Under the pieces are notes generated by a model. The model was not told the origin of the DNA, did not search any database, and saw nothing but the letters and a program-made list of their open reading frames with translations. Below are positions 10,860 through 22,929 of a stretch of 64,000 nt of DNA, piece by piece. The DNA is taken from the NCBI RefSeq assembly GCF_024586455.1, contig NC_065921.1:74917226-74981225 (forward strand), read 5' to 3'. The translations under genes and the position numbers were made by a program. The DNA is from Bactrocera neohumeralis. Its lineage: Eukaryota; Arthropoda; Insecta; Diptera; Tephritidae. Within the stretch, counting starts at the first letter, position 1. Each line of letters opens with the position of its first letter.

Positions 10860-11487
10860 ACTTTATCTTTTTCTCCCGTTCGGTACAAAAGGACAAAGTT
10901 AAACTCTCTTTGTATTTCGCTATTTTAATCTCTCTCTCTTCTTTATCTCACACGTTCTTTTTACATACATCACTCTCTCTCTTTTTTCTTTTCTCTCTTT
11001 TCATATGTCTTGCTTTCTTCCTCTAATTCTCTCTTTTTTTCTCTATTTCTTTATTTTACTTTTTCCTGACCTCACTTCTTCCCTTCTTCTCACTCTCTCT
11101 TTATTTATCGCTATATCTTTTATTTTATGTTACTCTCGTGGCCGGTACCAAGCAAAACAGTTAATCTCTCTCTGTTTTTCTCTTTATTAATCTCTCTATA
11201 TTTTACTTTATTCTACTATTTTTCTTTATCTCACACATTCTTTTTTTCTCCCTCACTTTCTCTCTTTTAAAATTTTTCTATCCCGTCCTCTAACTCTCTT
11301 TTTCGTTTTTTTTTTCAATTGATCTTTATCTCACTCCTTCCCTTATTCGCACTCTCTCTTTATTTACTAACTTTTTTTCTCTCATACACCCCCTCACTCG
11401 TTGGATTTGTCTTATTGGGAGACTTAAAAAAAACTATCGTCTTCTTCTCTTAATTTTTTCTCTTTTCCTATTTCTGGTTTTCTCTTC
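10860..11487 (+). repeat. CT-rich low-complexity tract, left part
   Basis: The plus strand is dominated by CTCTCT, TTTCTC and similar pyrimidine runs. It continues on the far side of the inserted repeat at 11488-12556, so the two parts were one tract of about 1.2 kb. Confidence 0.85.
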
Positions 11488-12556
11488 CTTTTTATATTCT
11501 CGCAACAAAGTTGCTAAGGAGAGTATTATAGTTTTGTTCTCATAACGGTTGTTTGTAAGTCCTAAAACTAAAAGAGTCAGATATAGGGTTATATGTACTA
11601 AAGTGATCAGGGTGACGAGTAGAGTTGAAATCCGGATGTCTGTCTGTCCGTCCTTCCGTCTGTCCGTCCGTCCGTGCAAGCTGTAACTTGAGTAAAAATT
11701 GAGATATCATGATGAAACTTGGTACACGTATTTCTTGGCTCCATAAGAAGGTTAAGTTCGATGATGGGCAAAATCGGCCCACTGTCACGCCCACAAAATG
11801 GCGTAAGCTGAAACCTATAAAGTGTCATAACTAAGCCATAAATAAAGATATTAAAGTGAAATTTGGCACAAAGGATCGCATTAGGGAGGGGCATATTTGG
11901 ACGTAGTTTTTTTGGAAAAGTGGGCGTGGCCCCGTCCCGTTTTTTGTACATATCTCGGAAACTACTATAGCTACATATGTCAACCAAACTCTACAGAGTC
12001 GTTTCCTTCAGGCGTTTCCATATACAGTTCAAAAATGGAAGATGATAATAACCACGCCCACCTCCCATACAAATATTATGCTGAAAATCACTAAAAGTGC
12101 GTTAACCGACTAACAAAAAACGTCAGAAACACTAAATTTTGCGGAAGAAATGGCAGAAGGAAGCTGCACCCAGGCTTTTTTTTTAAATTGAAAATGGGAG
12201 TGGCGTCGCCCACTTATGGACCAAAAACCATATCTCAGGAACTACTCAACCGATTTCGATGAAATTTGTTATATAATAGTTTCTTAACACCCTGATGACA
12301 TGTACGAAGTATGGGTGAAATCGGTTCATAACCACGCCTTCTTCCAATATAACGCTATTTTGAATTCCATCTGATGCCTTCTCTGTATAATATATATGTA
12401 CATTAGGAACTAATGATGATAGCGGAATAAAACTTTACGCAAATACGGTATTTGAAAAATATGTAAATAACGGATAATGAAATCTCGATTATCACTTTAT
12501 GATGCGAGAGTATAAAATGTTCGGTGACACCCGAACTTAGCCCTTCCTTACTTGTT
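11488..12556. mobile_element. Hairpin-ended dispersed repeat, about 1.07 kb, noncoding
   Basis: The left end TTTATATTCTCGCAACA and the right-end block TGCGAGAGTATAAAA (12502-12517) form imperfect inverted repeats. A perfect 6-bp stem, GTTCGG/CCGAAC (12519-12536, loop TGACAC), follows, then a pyrimidine-rich tail ending CTTGTT at 12556. Inside are (TCCG)-rich CTGTCTGTCCGTCC runs near 11638-11675 and GGGCGTGGCC-type boxes. The frames on either strand have no protein motif. I recognise it as a common fly repeat, from memory; a hairpin plus short inverted ends would fit a non-autonomous Helitron-like or similar element. Confidence 0.65.
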
Positions 12557-13110
12557 TTCAATATTTTTGCTTAACTTCGTCCTTCTCTTCCTCTTCCTCT
12601 CACTCTCTCTCTCTCATTCATTACCTTACTCTCATATTTTTCTCTTCGACAATCCTTCCGTCGCTGGCTTTGACTTGGTCTGCTAGGAAGCTTATTATTA
12701 ACAAAAAACTGGAAGCGTAAGTCAAAGTTTTGGTCGCAAACAGTAAATAACTTTGATCTTGTCCTCATTTTGTTTCATCTCTGTGAATTTAAATATTTTT
12801 TACTATGCCAGAAGTGTCAGAGAGAATTTCTCTTTCATTATTTAATAGAGAATATTTCTTTATATCACTGCTCCTCTTCCATTACCTTCCACTCTTTATC
12901 TCGCTACTTGTCTTCCTCTTCTTTTCTCTCAATCTCTCTAACACTTTTTTCCTTGAACTTCTTTCCTAATTTTCTCTCTCAGCTCTCGTTGGCTCATCAT
13001 TTCCACTCACCCTCTTTCTTTATCTAATTACTCCTTTTCCTTTCACTCTCTCTTTCTTTATCTTCCTTTCTTATTTTCTTTCTCAGCTCTCATTTATTAT
13101 TTTAGCCGTC
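12557..13110 (+). repeat. CT-rich low-complexity tract, right part
   Basis: Continuation of the tract at 10860-11487, including (CT)n at about 12598-12616. It contains two similar blocks with GAAGCTTATTATTAACAAAAA / AAGCTGATTCCTTTAACAAAA and TTTTGGTCGC (12686-12739 and 13108-13172), so the tract itself has a higher-order repeat. Confidence 0.75.
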
Positions 13111-15898
13111 TAGAAAGCTGATTCCTTTAACAAAAACCGATAGTTTCCAGTTAGTCAGAGTTTTGGTCGCGCACTTGAGAAGCTTAGTATAACTTTTTTT
13201 CGAGACATTTATCATTTCGATTCATCAGTGTGAATTTGTTTATCATTTATTATTGATTTTACTAACCGAGCGTATTACCTCAATATTCTTCTATAGAAAG
13301 AGTAAGCTCGCTCTCCCCATGGTAGTCTCTTCAATCGGTCATATATTTATCTAGTTCATTCCTAGTTCATTAATACTATACTATATATCTTTCGTCCGCT
13401 CTTTCGATTTGGATGAAGGTCCCTTAGCTGTATTTTCAATTATTAAAAAAACTTACACTGAAGCTCCCTTGGCTGTATTCTCCACTAATAAGAGACACTT
13501 CGGAGAAGTCGTCAGAGCATATTTTAAATTTTTTTCGGTAATCACTTTAGCTTTAGTTACTTGACATATGTTAAAAGTAGAGTTATAAGTTTTGTGCTTG
13601 ATTTGTGAAATTCCTATTTTTATTCTGCAAACAAGGTCGGGTAATATCATTGTACCAAAAGCTCATGTCTTTATTCAAAGATTTTCCATCTCCTGGTTCA
13701 TTCAAATTGCAAAATGTTCAATACGGAGAGGAGGTGTTGTTCAGTTACACTTTCAATACTTTGCGGTATACTTTATAAGTAATAATCTGTGCATCTCATA
13801 CATAGGGTTCCCAAAGATTCGTTCCAAAAGCTGTCGACTTGATCGACTAAATTCTCTAAATCACCAAATTGATACATCTCAACGGGATCAAGGATCAAGT
13901 GCTCTTCATATTTAGTTCAAACCAAAGCATAATTACATGATTTGCGATGTTGAATAGATAAACTCACTTATCTACTCAATTTACCAAGATTTCCTTAAAC
14001 GAAGTGCCCTTTATAATATACTCAGAGATTAAATAGTAATGGAGCATATGCAATTTCTTGTATAACACTGATTAGCGCCATCTATTTCTAAGTTCTACAC
14101 CAGAAAATGAGTTGTCAATATTTCCGCATTCAATCGCGATGGGAACACGATGAAAGGCTCCACTTTCAAGTCTATAGAATTAATTGAGAGTCTTGGAAGG
14201 CCAACAAGCTGTAATGAGTCATCGTATTGATCGAAAATCGTGCGAGAGTAGAAAAGAAGCGTATAGAGAGTGCAAGAGCAGATCTAGTAACTGGTAAAAT
14301 TCTATAATGATTTCCTCATTTTGCATTGACGACGTGCTCTCAAGTAAACTGTAACTTTTGTCGAAGTAAATTAAGTAGTTGAGTGACAACAAGACGTCTC
14401 ATCAAAGCCTTGGTTCAATCTCAGTTGGTGAACATTCAAGAACTTAGCCAAATTAATATAAAGAAGAAATGGTATTAGTTTTGCTTGTGTATTTCCATTC
14501 CAGAATCATCCAAGGGTCTTAAAGATTTGCATTAAATGCATTTCCTTTTAAGAATGCGCTCACGCACTCTACTTGCACCCTTCTGCTCAGCGTGCTCTTA
14601 CTTTAAACGCGTGCCCTCAAAACAATTTGCTTCATATCTGAGTATAAGTGCCGGCCTTGAACCGACCTCCCATGCCGCAGATATAGCAACAAAGACAGCG
14701 CACTTGTGCTCTACAAAAATTCGAAAAAAGGGAACGGAAAAACCGCGAGTTTTCCTCATTTAAAGCGAGCAATTCCGTGAAAAGCAGCTTTCGCAAATTA
14801 TTTGCATAAGATTATGCCACAGTAAAATTTGTTTGCCAAAGTGCCAAAAAGTATGCAATACAAAACAAAATTGTAACAAATAAAGGGTGTATCGTTGGCA
14901 TAGCGAGGGAGAACGGAGACCATATGCGAGCTGAAAGATTTTAAGCTAGCTCATTGCATTTCGCTTTACAGAGTATGAAGAAACTTTGGATGGAAGGGTT
15001 TGTGTAGATACTGATGTAATTGAGAGGGTGAGAGAGGGTGTGGTGAGTTTCAAAATGGAAAAAAAGTTGTGTGCAAAATTTGTTTCCAAAGACGGGGTGT
15101 GCCAAAAACAAGTTGAAATAATAAACGGAATTGAGAGGAGAGTGCGTGAGTAGTGGAGAAAGCGTGCGGGTGGAAGAACCGGCTGCGATATGAGCAGCGG
15201 TGTCAATTTGCACGTAAAATTCCGCTGGAAGCAAAATAAACACAATAAAAATGAATAAATTATGGAAATCACAGAGAGGGGTGATACATATGTGCCACTA
15301 TTTGCCACATATGAGTGGAGAGTAATGCAAAAATGTGATGTTTCCTGAGGAATTTAAAAATAAATAAAAGTCTAAAACAATAAGGATCAAAGTACGAAGG
15401 AGAGACGAAAGGGAGACTATGAAATGGCACGAAGAAGTGAAGAAGGCGCAGATAATAAAAGAAAAATAGAAAATAAGATATTTTGAGACAATAATATAGA
15501 GAGGAAATGCAATAACAAAAAGGTTTAGCCAATTTCCATCACTAATAGTGGTAGCATTTTGAGAAAAGAAAGGCCTTAAAAAGCTTTTGGTAGTTTAATA
15601 TTAAGTTTGCAGACCATATGTAAAGTGCAGTAAGTCTTATTGTCCTAATGATATGGTAAGTCTAGACAGTTTTCCACTACTTAGCTAAGTACTGATATTA
15701 TGCAGGTTTCGACTTTTCATTGTTTGAAGTTGGAGTCTTTCGATGGCTTATCTTTTCATACACGTAATGTGCAAAACATTTACTTAATTTCAGTGGAAAG
15801 TCTACAAAAAAATCTACAGAGCTAATAATTATTTGTAACAGAAAATATCTGTGGTTTGATAAAAGAAACATTCTGAAATATCTGACACAAAATTTTAA
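13111..15898. other. No recognised gene
   Basis: I read both strands and found no domain. Frames at 13592-13915 (+) and 14941-15532 (-, several overlapping) have biased, hydrophobic compositions from AT- or T-rich sequence. 14880-15550 is purine-rich on the plus strand. Probably host intronic or intergenic DNA. Confidence 0.45.
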
Positions 15899-16215
15899 AA
15901 AGTCTCCAAACTCTACACTGAATTTTTTTCAATAAATTAAACTAAAAGTGGCAATTCAATGACATTTACGCATTTTCTGAAAAAATATGAAGAATTTTAG
16001 AAAGTCTCCAAACTCTCCACTTAACTAAAAAGTTCTGCAAAACTTTTAACAAACATAAGCTAAGCAATCTGACAACATTTTTACAGAAAGTCTCCAAACT
16101 CTCCACTTAACTAAAAAGTTATGTAAAACTTTTAACAAACATAGCTAAGCAATCTGACAACATTTTTACAGAAATATCATACATTTATTAAAGTCTCCAA
16201 ACTCTCCGCTGCATC
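15899..16215 (+). repeat. AAGTCTCCAAACTCT tandem array, four units
   Basis: The motif AGTCTCCAAACTCTNCNCT starts at 15901, 16003, 16089 and 16192. Units 2 and 3 (86 bp apart) are nearly identical over CCACTTAACTAAAAAGTT, CAAAACTTTTAACAAACATA and GCTAAGCAATCTGACAAC; units 1 and 4 are more diverged (about 102 bp spacing). Confidence 0.85.
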
Positions 16216-17589
16216 AGTTGCATAGTTATTGATATAAAAAAGTTTTAAAAAAATCCATTAACCTTTAAGAGTTTTTTAGAGAGTTAGCATCAAGATACCT
16301 ACCTACATATCTATATGTACAATACATACATTCCCAAGGAAATAGACTGCTTTAACAGTATAATTTAATTCAATAACTTCGTAGCAACAAGTTAACTTTA
16401 CTCCAAGCCACATTTAAGCAAACATACATACATTTGGAGATTATCACAGCAATCCTACTTGTATATTCGCACATCATTAAATATTTACCACTGCGTTGGT
16501 GTGTGGGTATAGTTAATGTACATGTATTTGTATTTGTATATATCCATAAACAATATTACATTTGTATTTGTACATTTTGTATATGTATGTATCCATAAAC
16601 AATTAAGCTAGGCAACAGTAGATTGTTAATATTGATTGCTTGTCATCAATAAATTAACACGTGGGCGTACTGTATGGCTTAGGTGTTTGCATTATTGAAA
16701 AGGAAGCAACTCGATTGCCGTTGGCTCTGAGACTGACAAATGAGTTCCAAGATAATTTCGTAATGCTACGAAAGTTTAATTTGTTTGCTGAAAAGCCTGT
16801 GCGACAAATAATAAATATGCAAACATTATAATTAAAGAAGGAAATAAGTAATAAGCGAAGAATTATATGGTGAGGATCTCTACAAACTTGAGTATATGTA
16901 CTACATAAAATCTGCTTTCTTTTGATTCGATTTTTTACGCAATAAAGAGAGAGCTTATCAGTGGTATGTTAATTTTAATATTTTGGTTATTATTGGTTTT
17001 AGGTCCAGATGAGGCCTCAGAACCTTTTTTATCTTCTTATTCGTCTGTGGTAAATACTTCTGAGCCTCGATGTTAATTAAAGAAGATTATATACTTATAA
17101 GTCCGTCCAGTTGAAGTTAAGTTCTATGCCATTTAGTTCCTTTCGTATAAGCTTCTTTCATTCTCGCCTACCTCCAACTGGTACTCGTATATCATTAGAC
17201 ACTTTCGAAGCTGGAACCTTTACAGGTATATCCAGTTGAAAGACATATTCTAGTTGTCGCATGTACTGGTTTCTAATGCATTGAACTAACCGCTGATAAA
17301 ATATGAAAGTTCCTAAAGCTTTCGCTAAATATTCCCATTGAATAACTTTTTCTAGGAGGGGTATTTTCGAGAGGTTAGAAAACATTTACTTCTCTGTTAC
17401 CAACTCAGTTCGAAGTAGCTGTTCCTTGTAAGGCTAATAGTGAGTAAAGTCTCCTCTTCCTACCAATTTTTTTCGGTTTCATTGAAAGCTATTTGCATTT
17501 CTTTCTCGATAGAGTATATCGGCAGGTAAATAGGCAGAATTCTTGTGGGGTCACGAATAATATCATTTGGAATGTGAGAGACGTTTATT
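16216..17589. other. No recognised gene
   Basis: AT-rich with TATGTA-type microsatellite-like stretches around 16310-16600. A minus-strand frame at 17158-17385 reads as an ordinary soluble protein but I recognise no family; it may be another decayed element. Confidence 0.4.
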
Positions 17590-18500
17590 CGTTTTGATGC
17601 TCAGAACACCCAGCTATGGATCAAACAGGCCGTCATATATTGACAAACCGCCTAGAGCCTGCCACAAGTATCTTGAAGCGGCTAATATCGATTTCAGCCA
17701 ACTCGCCCGATTCGTGTAATGTATGGTAACCGAGGTGCTTCAACCTTAGTCTGGCGAAAGCTGGACAGTAGAGGAGAAAGTGTCAAAATGTTCCCACCTC
17801 ATCTTCCTCATAACAACTTTGACAAATGGCATCCTTCAAATCCTTCAGCTGCACCGCGTGGGTGGCAATGAAAACGTTTCCAGTTAGGACCCCTATTATT
17901 TCGGTAATTTGAGTGTTGCTAAGAGCTAGCATTTCAATGGAGCTTTTACGTACAACGCTGGAAAAGAAGACTGTTGCAACCCCACAAGTGCTGGCAGCTG
18001 ACCAACGCTTTGTGAGCTCGCGCGAAGCTCATAAATTCAGCGCCCGAATGTACAAAGACAGGGGAACTCCTGCTGGTTCCCAACCCGATAAAATGTGGCT
18101 ATGGGTGCCTTTTCGTACAAGCTTATTAGCTTTACCATTTAATGTTCCTTTTTGGTATTCCTTAATGTGTTCACATTCTCGAAATTAAAGGCCATCTTTA
18201 GTGTTGTATGTAGTGCACCACTGATGCAAATGCTCTAACAGTTTGGCGAGTATGACTTTACTGAGCGTCCTTCACTAGACAAATACACCATAGAACAGTA
18301 CTGGCTTAACTACGGTTTCGCAACGCCAAAGCACAACTTTTCCTGAGAGACCCCACCGCTTTCAAATAGCTCCTTTACAATAATATAAGGTAACCAATGC
18401 CTTCCTCACACTCTTCTGAAAATAGGGGTTCCTATGATTGTTTTATATCAAGAATGATTTTCAAATACTTAAGCTCTTCGACAGCTTGATTTCCAGAGTT
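17590..18500 (-). mobile_element. LINE ORF2 C-terminal relic (RT end, RNase H end, zinc knuckle)
   Basis: From high to low coordinates on the minus strand: a degraded YLKIILDIK block (reverse transcriptase end), KANKLVRKGTHSHILSGWEP (end of RNase H, normally ADELARKG), then LTGNVFIATHAVQLKDLK, AICQSCYEEDE and FLLYCPAFARLRLKHLG. The C-x2-C...H-x4-C arrangement is the C-terminal zinc knuckle of LINEs that carry RNase H. A stop falls just before the final His block, and the part between RT and RNase H is eroded. Confidence 0.75.
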
Positions 18501-18544
18501 TCATTGTTCTTTCCTCGTTAATAAAACCAGTTCAGTTATATTTG

Positions 18545-18860
18545 AAATTATTGATTTTGTCCATGGACCGACGAGATGTACGAGATGTACGAGATATACG
18601 ACGATATTGCCATAGTTCAGCGAACTATGAGACGGCTACGCCAGCTTGGTATGTCGTTCGAATAGATGAGAGTGTTCGACGCAGTACCCGTCGGGGAAAG
18701 CAGATGGAGATGAAGACTTCCATTTCGTTGGAAAGACCAGGAGATGTAGGACCTAGCTACACTTTAAATCTCCTCAAACAGCGAAAAGGAGGAACGACTA
18801 GCTATTCGGCTATAATCGCTTAAGCGAGGTCTACGCCAATAAAGAAAAAATAATAAATTT
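18545..18860 (+). mobile_element. RTE-like LINE C-terminal relic (plus strand)
   Basis: One plus frame reads YDDIAIVQRTMRRLRQLG, then MRVFDAVPVGES and LPFRWKDQEM. This is the DI.IVQRIK..RLRWLGHV.RM...FDAVPAG....RPPLRWKDQVE block of RTE-type elements, as also seen at 790-1186. A three-unit GAGATGTAC repeat precedes it and an A-rich tail (AATAAAGAAAAAATAATAAA) follows at about 18838-18858, consistent with the element's 3' end. It is head-to-head with the LINE relic at 17.59-18.5 kb. Confidence 0.7.
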
Positions 18861-20269
18861 TTGTCCTCTGCATCAGAAATAATAGGAAAGCATTAAGGAA
18901 GGTTGAATCAAAAGAAGTAGAACTTTCGTTTTGTTTCATTTTCTCCTATCTCTCTCCCTCTTTCTCTCTCCCTCATTCTCTCTCTCTCTCTATTGTAAAT
19001 GTATTTATCTCGCTTTACTTTTTCATATTTCGCTGCTGCTAAGTCCGCGAGTTGAAAGAGACCTTGCCACCAGTTGAGCCGCTTGCTCACTTTGTTTGTA
19101 ATGTCGAGTTACTTGACACCTTTGAGTATGGCAAATGCGACACTGCGTCAGCTGCACAATGTGACAGCTAAATATATGAAAGTCTGTTTGAAAGGCTCAG
19201 TCATCACATTCAATAATCCATTCGTAATTTCTCTGCCTTAACACTTTTATTTCGTCAATTTGTAGTTTCTTGACTGTTTGCGCTTTGCTATCTCTTATTT
19301 ATTTCATTTAATTTCGCTTCTTTGGTAGGCAGCTCCCTGCCCTCGCCTGACACATACTTGTCAACGTCAAGCTAGTTGCTAGCGGTATGCTTAGCAAGCT
19401 GCTTGACATTGCTATTGATGGCGACCTCGGCGGTAATGACATACACAGCGCCGTTAATAATCTTTCAATTTATGCACTTTTGCTTCACTCTCGTTCCTTT
19501 CAAATAATTTTGCCACTTTTTTCCTCGTACATATTTCATCATCATCACGAGCTTCTTTATATTTCTATTAAAGCCGTAGTGCATTGCAGCGCTATGTTAT
19601 CATCTTAGGAGGACGCGTACGCTAAGTAACCTCCTCTACTTTGACTTATGCTGTCTACGGCAATCTTCACTCACACATTTCCCCGTAATGTAGAGAGGCT
19701 TCAATGCATTTTATTGTATGGATGTATGCGTGAGTGTGTGTAGTTGAGCTTTTACTAGCCTTTACCATTGAATTCATATTTTCTTGATTGCGACGACACA
19801 CCTCCCACTTACCACTACAACCACAAGCTTTTGCTATTGAATTTAGTTTTCAGGGTTAAATTCTTTACAATTCTCGATGAGTTGTAGTTGCTCGGTCGCT
19901 GATGCAGCCGCGAGATATGTACAGAAGCACTGCGTAGTGCGTTAGATGGCTTGAAAGCCTTCTCTAAGAATGTACTTACATATAGTATATCCGTATATAT
20001 GTAGGTATCAGCCCTCTGACAGGAGTTGGCGTAAACGCGGGTTCCTCATCAGTATTTTGATGTTAAGAAAGTGTTGTGGGGTTCACATAGTCTTCGCGAA
20101 ATTGGTATGGTGAATACCCCAACTGTCTTTGTATTTCCATTTCTATTTTCGTCTTTCCCAATAGTGACTGGTCCAGTATTCGTTTAAAGAGTCTTAGAGT
20201 GATTTTTCTTATAGTAGTCATTCTGTCAAAATAAAGTTCCATTAACAAGAGCAAAACTTATAAAGCCCT
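18861..20269. other. No recognised gene; CT microsatellite
   Basis: A CTCTCT-rich microsatellite lies at 18945-18992. The rest looks unique. Frames at 19387-19608 (+) and 20063-20254 (-) show no recognised domain. Confidence 0.4.
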
Positions 20270-20770
20270 TGATACGTATCAGTGGTGCTACTGCTTCAAA
20301 TTGGGCATCGAGTTCATTCCATTTATTTTGATATCAAAGATCTATCACGCTCTGGAAGGCACATTGTCGAAAATATTGACAAAATAATAAAAGTTGTCGG
20401 GTCTGACCATCATGTAACCATTCTTTCGGTTACCCAGGAGCTAATATTTGAAATTCGTTGGATATAAAACAAAGCTCGATGTGTGGGTATCACACGAGCC
20501 AACGCAACTCATGAAAGTTGAAGTCTGAAGCGGTTACTTCTTGAAGATGAAAAGTGGATCACTTAGGCAAACGTCAAGTGGAATTGGTCATAGGCCAAAG
20601 TTAACGGTGGCGAAGTCATCAGGACAGTTTCGCAAAGTGTTTGGTGGAGAGTTCTTAAGGGCAAATTCTTAATTGGGATCAATACTGTCAACAATTGTTT
20701 TGCCTGCAGGTGTCAGTCGCTCAGAAGGGGCCAGAAGTAGCCAATAGGAAATATATTTTGTTAATTCAGA
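20270..20770 (+). mobile_element. Mariner transposase relic A (left arm of inverted repeat)
   Basis: The plus strand reads YFDIKDLSRSGRHIVENIDK and VVGSDHHVTILSVTQEL, a decayed middle, then EDEKWIT (first catalytic aspartate block) and a VWW-type block. This is the N-terminal and early catalytic part of a mariner transposase. Near 20740 the homology runs into a minisatellite at the same point as in the partner copy at 24.2 kb. Confidence 0.8.
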
Positions 20771-20774
20771 ACCA

Positions 20775-21612
20775 CAGAGAGTTTTTTTTAAAGAACTAGG
20801 GAGAGATTGCGATAAATGTGGAGAGTCACTGAGAGCCAAAAAGAATAACTGAGAAAAAGGAAGAGCCATTGAGGATTAGGGAAAGGCAATAAGAACCAGG
20901 GTTAGCCAGTGAGAGCCAGGAAGAGCCAAGGGGGACTAGGGAGAAACAATAAGAACCATAGAAAGCCCCTAGAATGAATGGGAACCAAAAAGAGCCAGTG
21001 GGGAACATAGCCACTGAGAACCAGGAAGAGTCACTAAGAACTAGGGAAAAAAATGAAGATCATCGATAGTCACTGAGAACCCAGGAGAACCAATGAAAAC
21101 CAGGGAGGCAGAGAGAACCAATGAGAACCAGGGAGAACCAATTGAAACCAGAAAAAGCCAAAAAGAACTAGGGAAAAAAATTGAGAATCATTGAGAGTCA
21201 CTGAGAACCAGGGAGAACCAATGAAAGCAAGGGAGAGCCAGTGAGAACCAATGAAAACCTCTGATAACCAAGAAGAACTAATGGGAACCAGAGAGAGCCA
21301 GTGAGGTATAGAGCAACTGAGAACTAGAGAGAGCTACTGAGAATCAGAGAGACCCACTAAGAACCAGGTAAAGCCAGCGAGAACCAGGGAGAAGCAATGA
21401 GAACTATTAACATTCACTGAAGAAAGGAAAGAACTAATGAAAACTAGGGAGAGTCAGGCAGAACTATTGCGAGCCACTGAGAATCAGGAAGAACCAATGA
21501 GTACTAGAGAGAGGCAGTGAAGAACAGAGCCATAGTGAACCAGGAAGATTTAATGAGAACCAGGAAGAGCCACATAAAAAAGCAGAAAAACACTGCGAAC
21601 CAGAGAGTCTTT
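20775..21612 (+). repeat. GAACCAGGGAGAGCC minisatellite, left copy
   Basis: About 840 bp of degenerate units of roughly 15-21 bp built from GAGAACCAGGGAGAGCCAGT and variants. The reverse-complement family fills 23.70-24.20 kb. Because many units are multiples of 3, long frames stay open by chance (20826-21014 on the minus strand gives a hydrophobic, Ser-rich repeat); I do not regard them as genes. Confidence 0.9.
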
Positions 21613-22010
21613 TCCTCTTCCTTTAAACTTTAGTTTGCCCACTTTTGTATCATTTATAGGTTGATCGGATTATTGGGTTTTTATGTATCTTTATTGCATC
21701 GGATTATTCTTTCGGTTCATTGTTGTATAAGTTTTCCAGTGAAAACAGTTTTCCTAACCGGATCTGTCATATAAATTGATTTTTAACTGGTTATTCAGAG
21801 CTGGGTACTGCAAAGAGGAAGTTGACCAATTCAGAGGTCAATTTCTTAGTAAAACTCGCCAACTCAATATTCTTCTCTGTAAAGTGGTGGCTTCATGTGC
21901 TGTATGAGCTGCAGTTGCCACATATTAGGTTTGTAGCTGGCCAATTGAAGAAAATTGAGAATCATTGGGCTTCAAAAGTTGCGATTGGCTTTGCCATGGA
22001 GTTCTACTAA

Positions 22011-22929
22011 AACCCCATGGGGTTTGTAGCCTTACCTTGACTAAAATAAATCATATATTAAGCATCTCGATTATTATTTTTAAGTAAGTTGGCCATAAGA
22101 ATAAACTAAGGTAAAGTTACATAAAACACGAGTTCACAGTTAATTAGTTTATGCATTATAATTGTGACAGTGAGAACTTGCAACTAACGTAGGTAAGCCA
22201 CAGCTCATGCAACACAACCAAATCAAAGTAAATAATCAAAATGTCGATGGCACGCAGCAACATTTGATTACCAAGATCCGCGTAACCAAACACGTACACA
22301 CATTCATATATATACACATATGTATATACTTTTACATACGCATGTATATAGTTTTGTAAGTATGTATATAATGAACAAATAACCGCAAGTCGCGCTAATA
22401 AATGTGGCTGCAATGTGCACAAGTGGCAGCATTACTCATTCGCGCAAGGATACACCCACACACATATATACAACATTACAAGCGCAGACGCTCAGTTAAC
22501 CTCCAGCTAAAACTGGAGATAACCTAAAGCATTCAATTATCCCTTTGGCTGCGGTGCGTAAATCCTCAGCTATCGTTATTCGTTAGTGGGATGGCGGTGG
22601 CAATGCGGTCGCCGGGAATTTCACACATAACGATGCGGTTGCATGCGTAGTGTATGTGCATATAATGCACCGTTATGTACACAAAAGTATGCGCTTAACC
22701 AAACACGCACACACACATACACAAACACTTCAAGTGGCATGCCAGCGCGTATGAATATTTGTTTGTCGATATTTGCGCTTGAGTGCTTGTTGTAAATCGG
22801 AGAGCTGTTGTGTCCAGACATTATGAATTGTATTTGGTTTATTTGCATTTGTATTGCCCGCTGGCAGCTCGATTAATACGTTGCTGCACCGCAAGCCCTC
22901 TTGAAATCAATCACTGCAGGAGTACCGTT
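22011..22929. other. Spacer between the inverted arms; no gene
   Basis: Mostly unique-looking AT-rich DNA with TATGTATATA-type repeats at 22305-22375 and CA runs near 22453 and 22708. Minus-strand frames at 22156-22422 and 22621-22848 have no domain. Confidence 0.4.

Larger units (their letters stand above)
20270..22010 (+). repeat. Left arm of a large diverged inverted repeat
   Basis: This arm aligns, in reverse complement, with 24700 down to about 23330. Shared landmarks in order: mariner ATTTTGATATCAAAGAT; GACAAAATAATAAAA; CAAT(A/T)GGAAAT before the minisatellite; the GAACCAGG minisatellite; CCTTTAAA(C/T)TTTAGT after it; TTCTTTCGGT; GGTTATTC; TGTGCTGTAT(G/A)AGC; GCCAATT(G/C)AAGAA; GAATCATT. 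By eye the arms differ at roughly a third of positions, with indels. Confidence 0.8.

Noticed and set aside
17158..17385. 75-residue minus frame of normal composition
   Set aside because: I could not match it to any family; too short to support as a gene.
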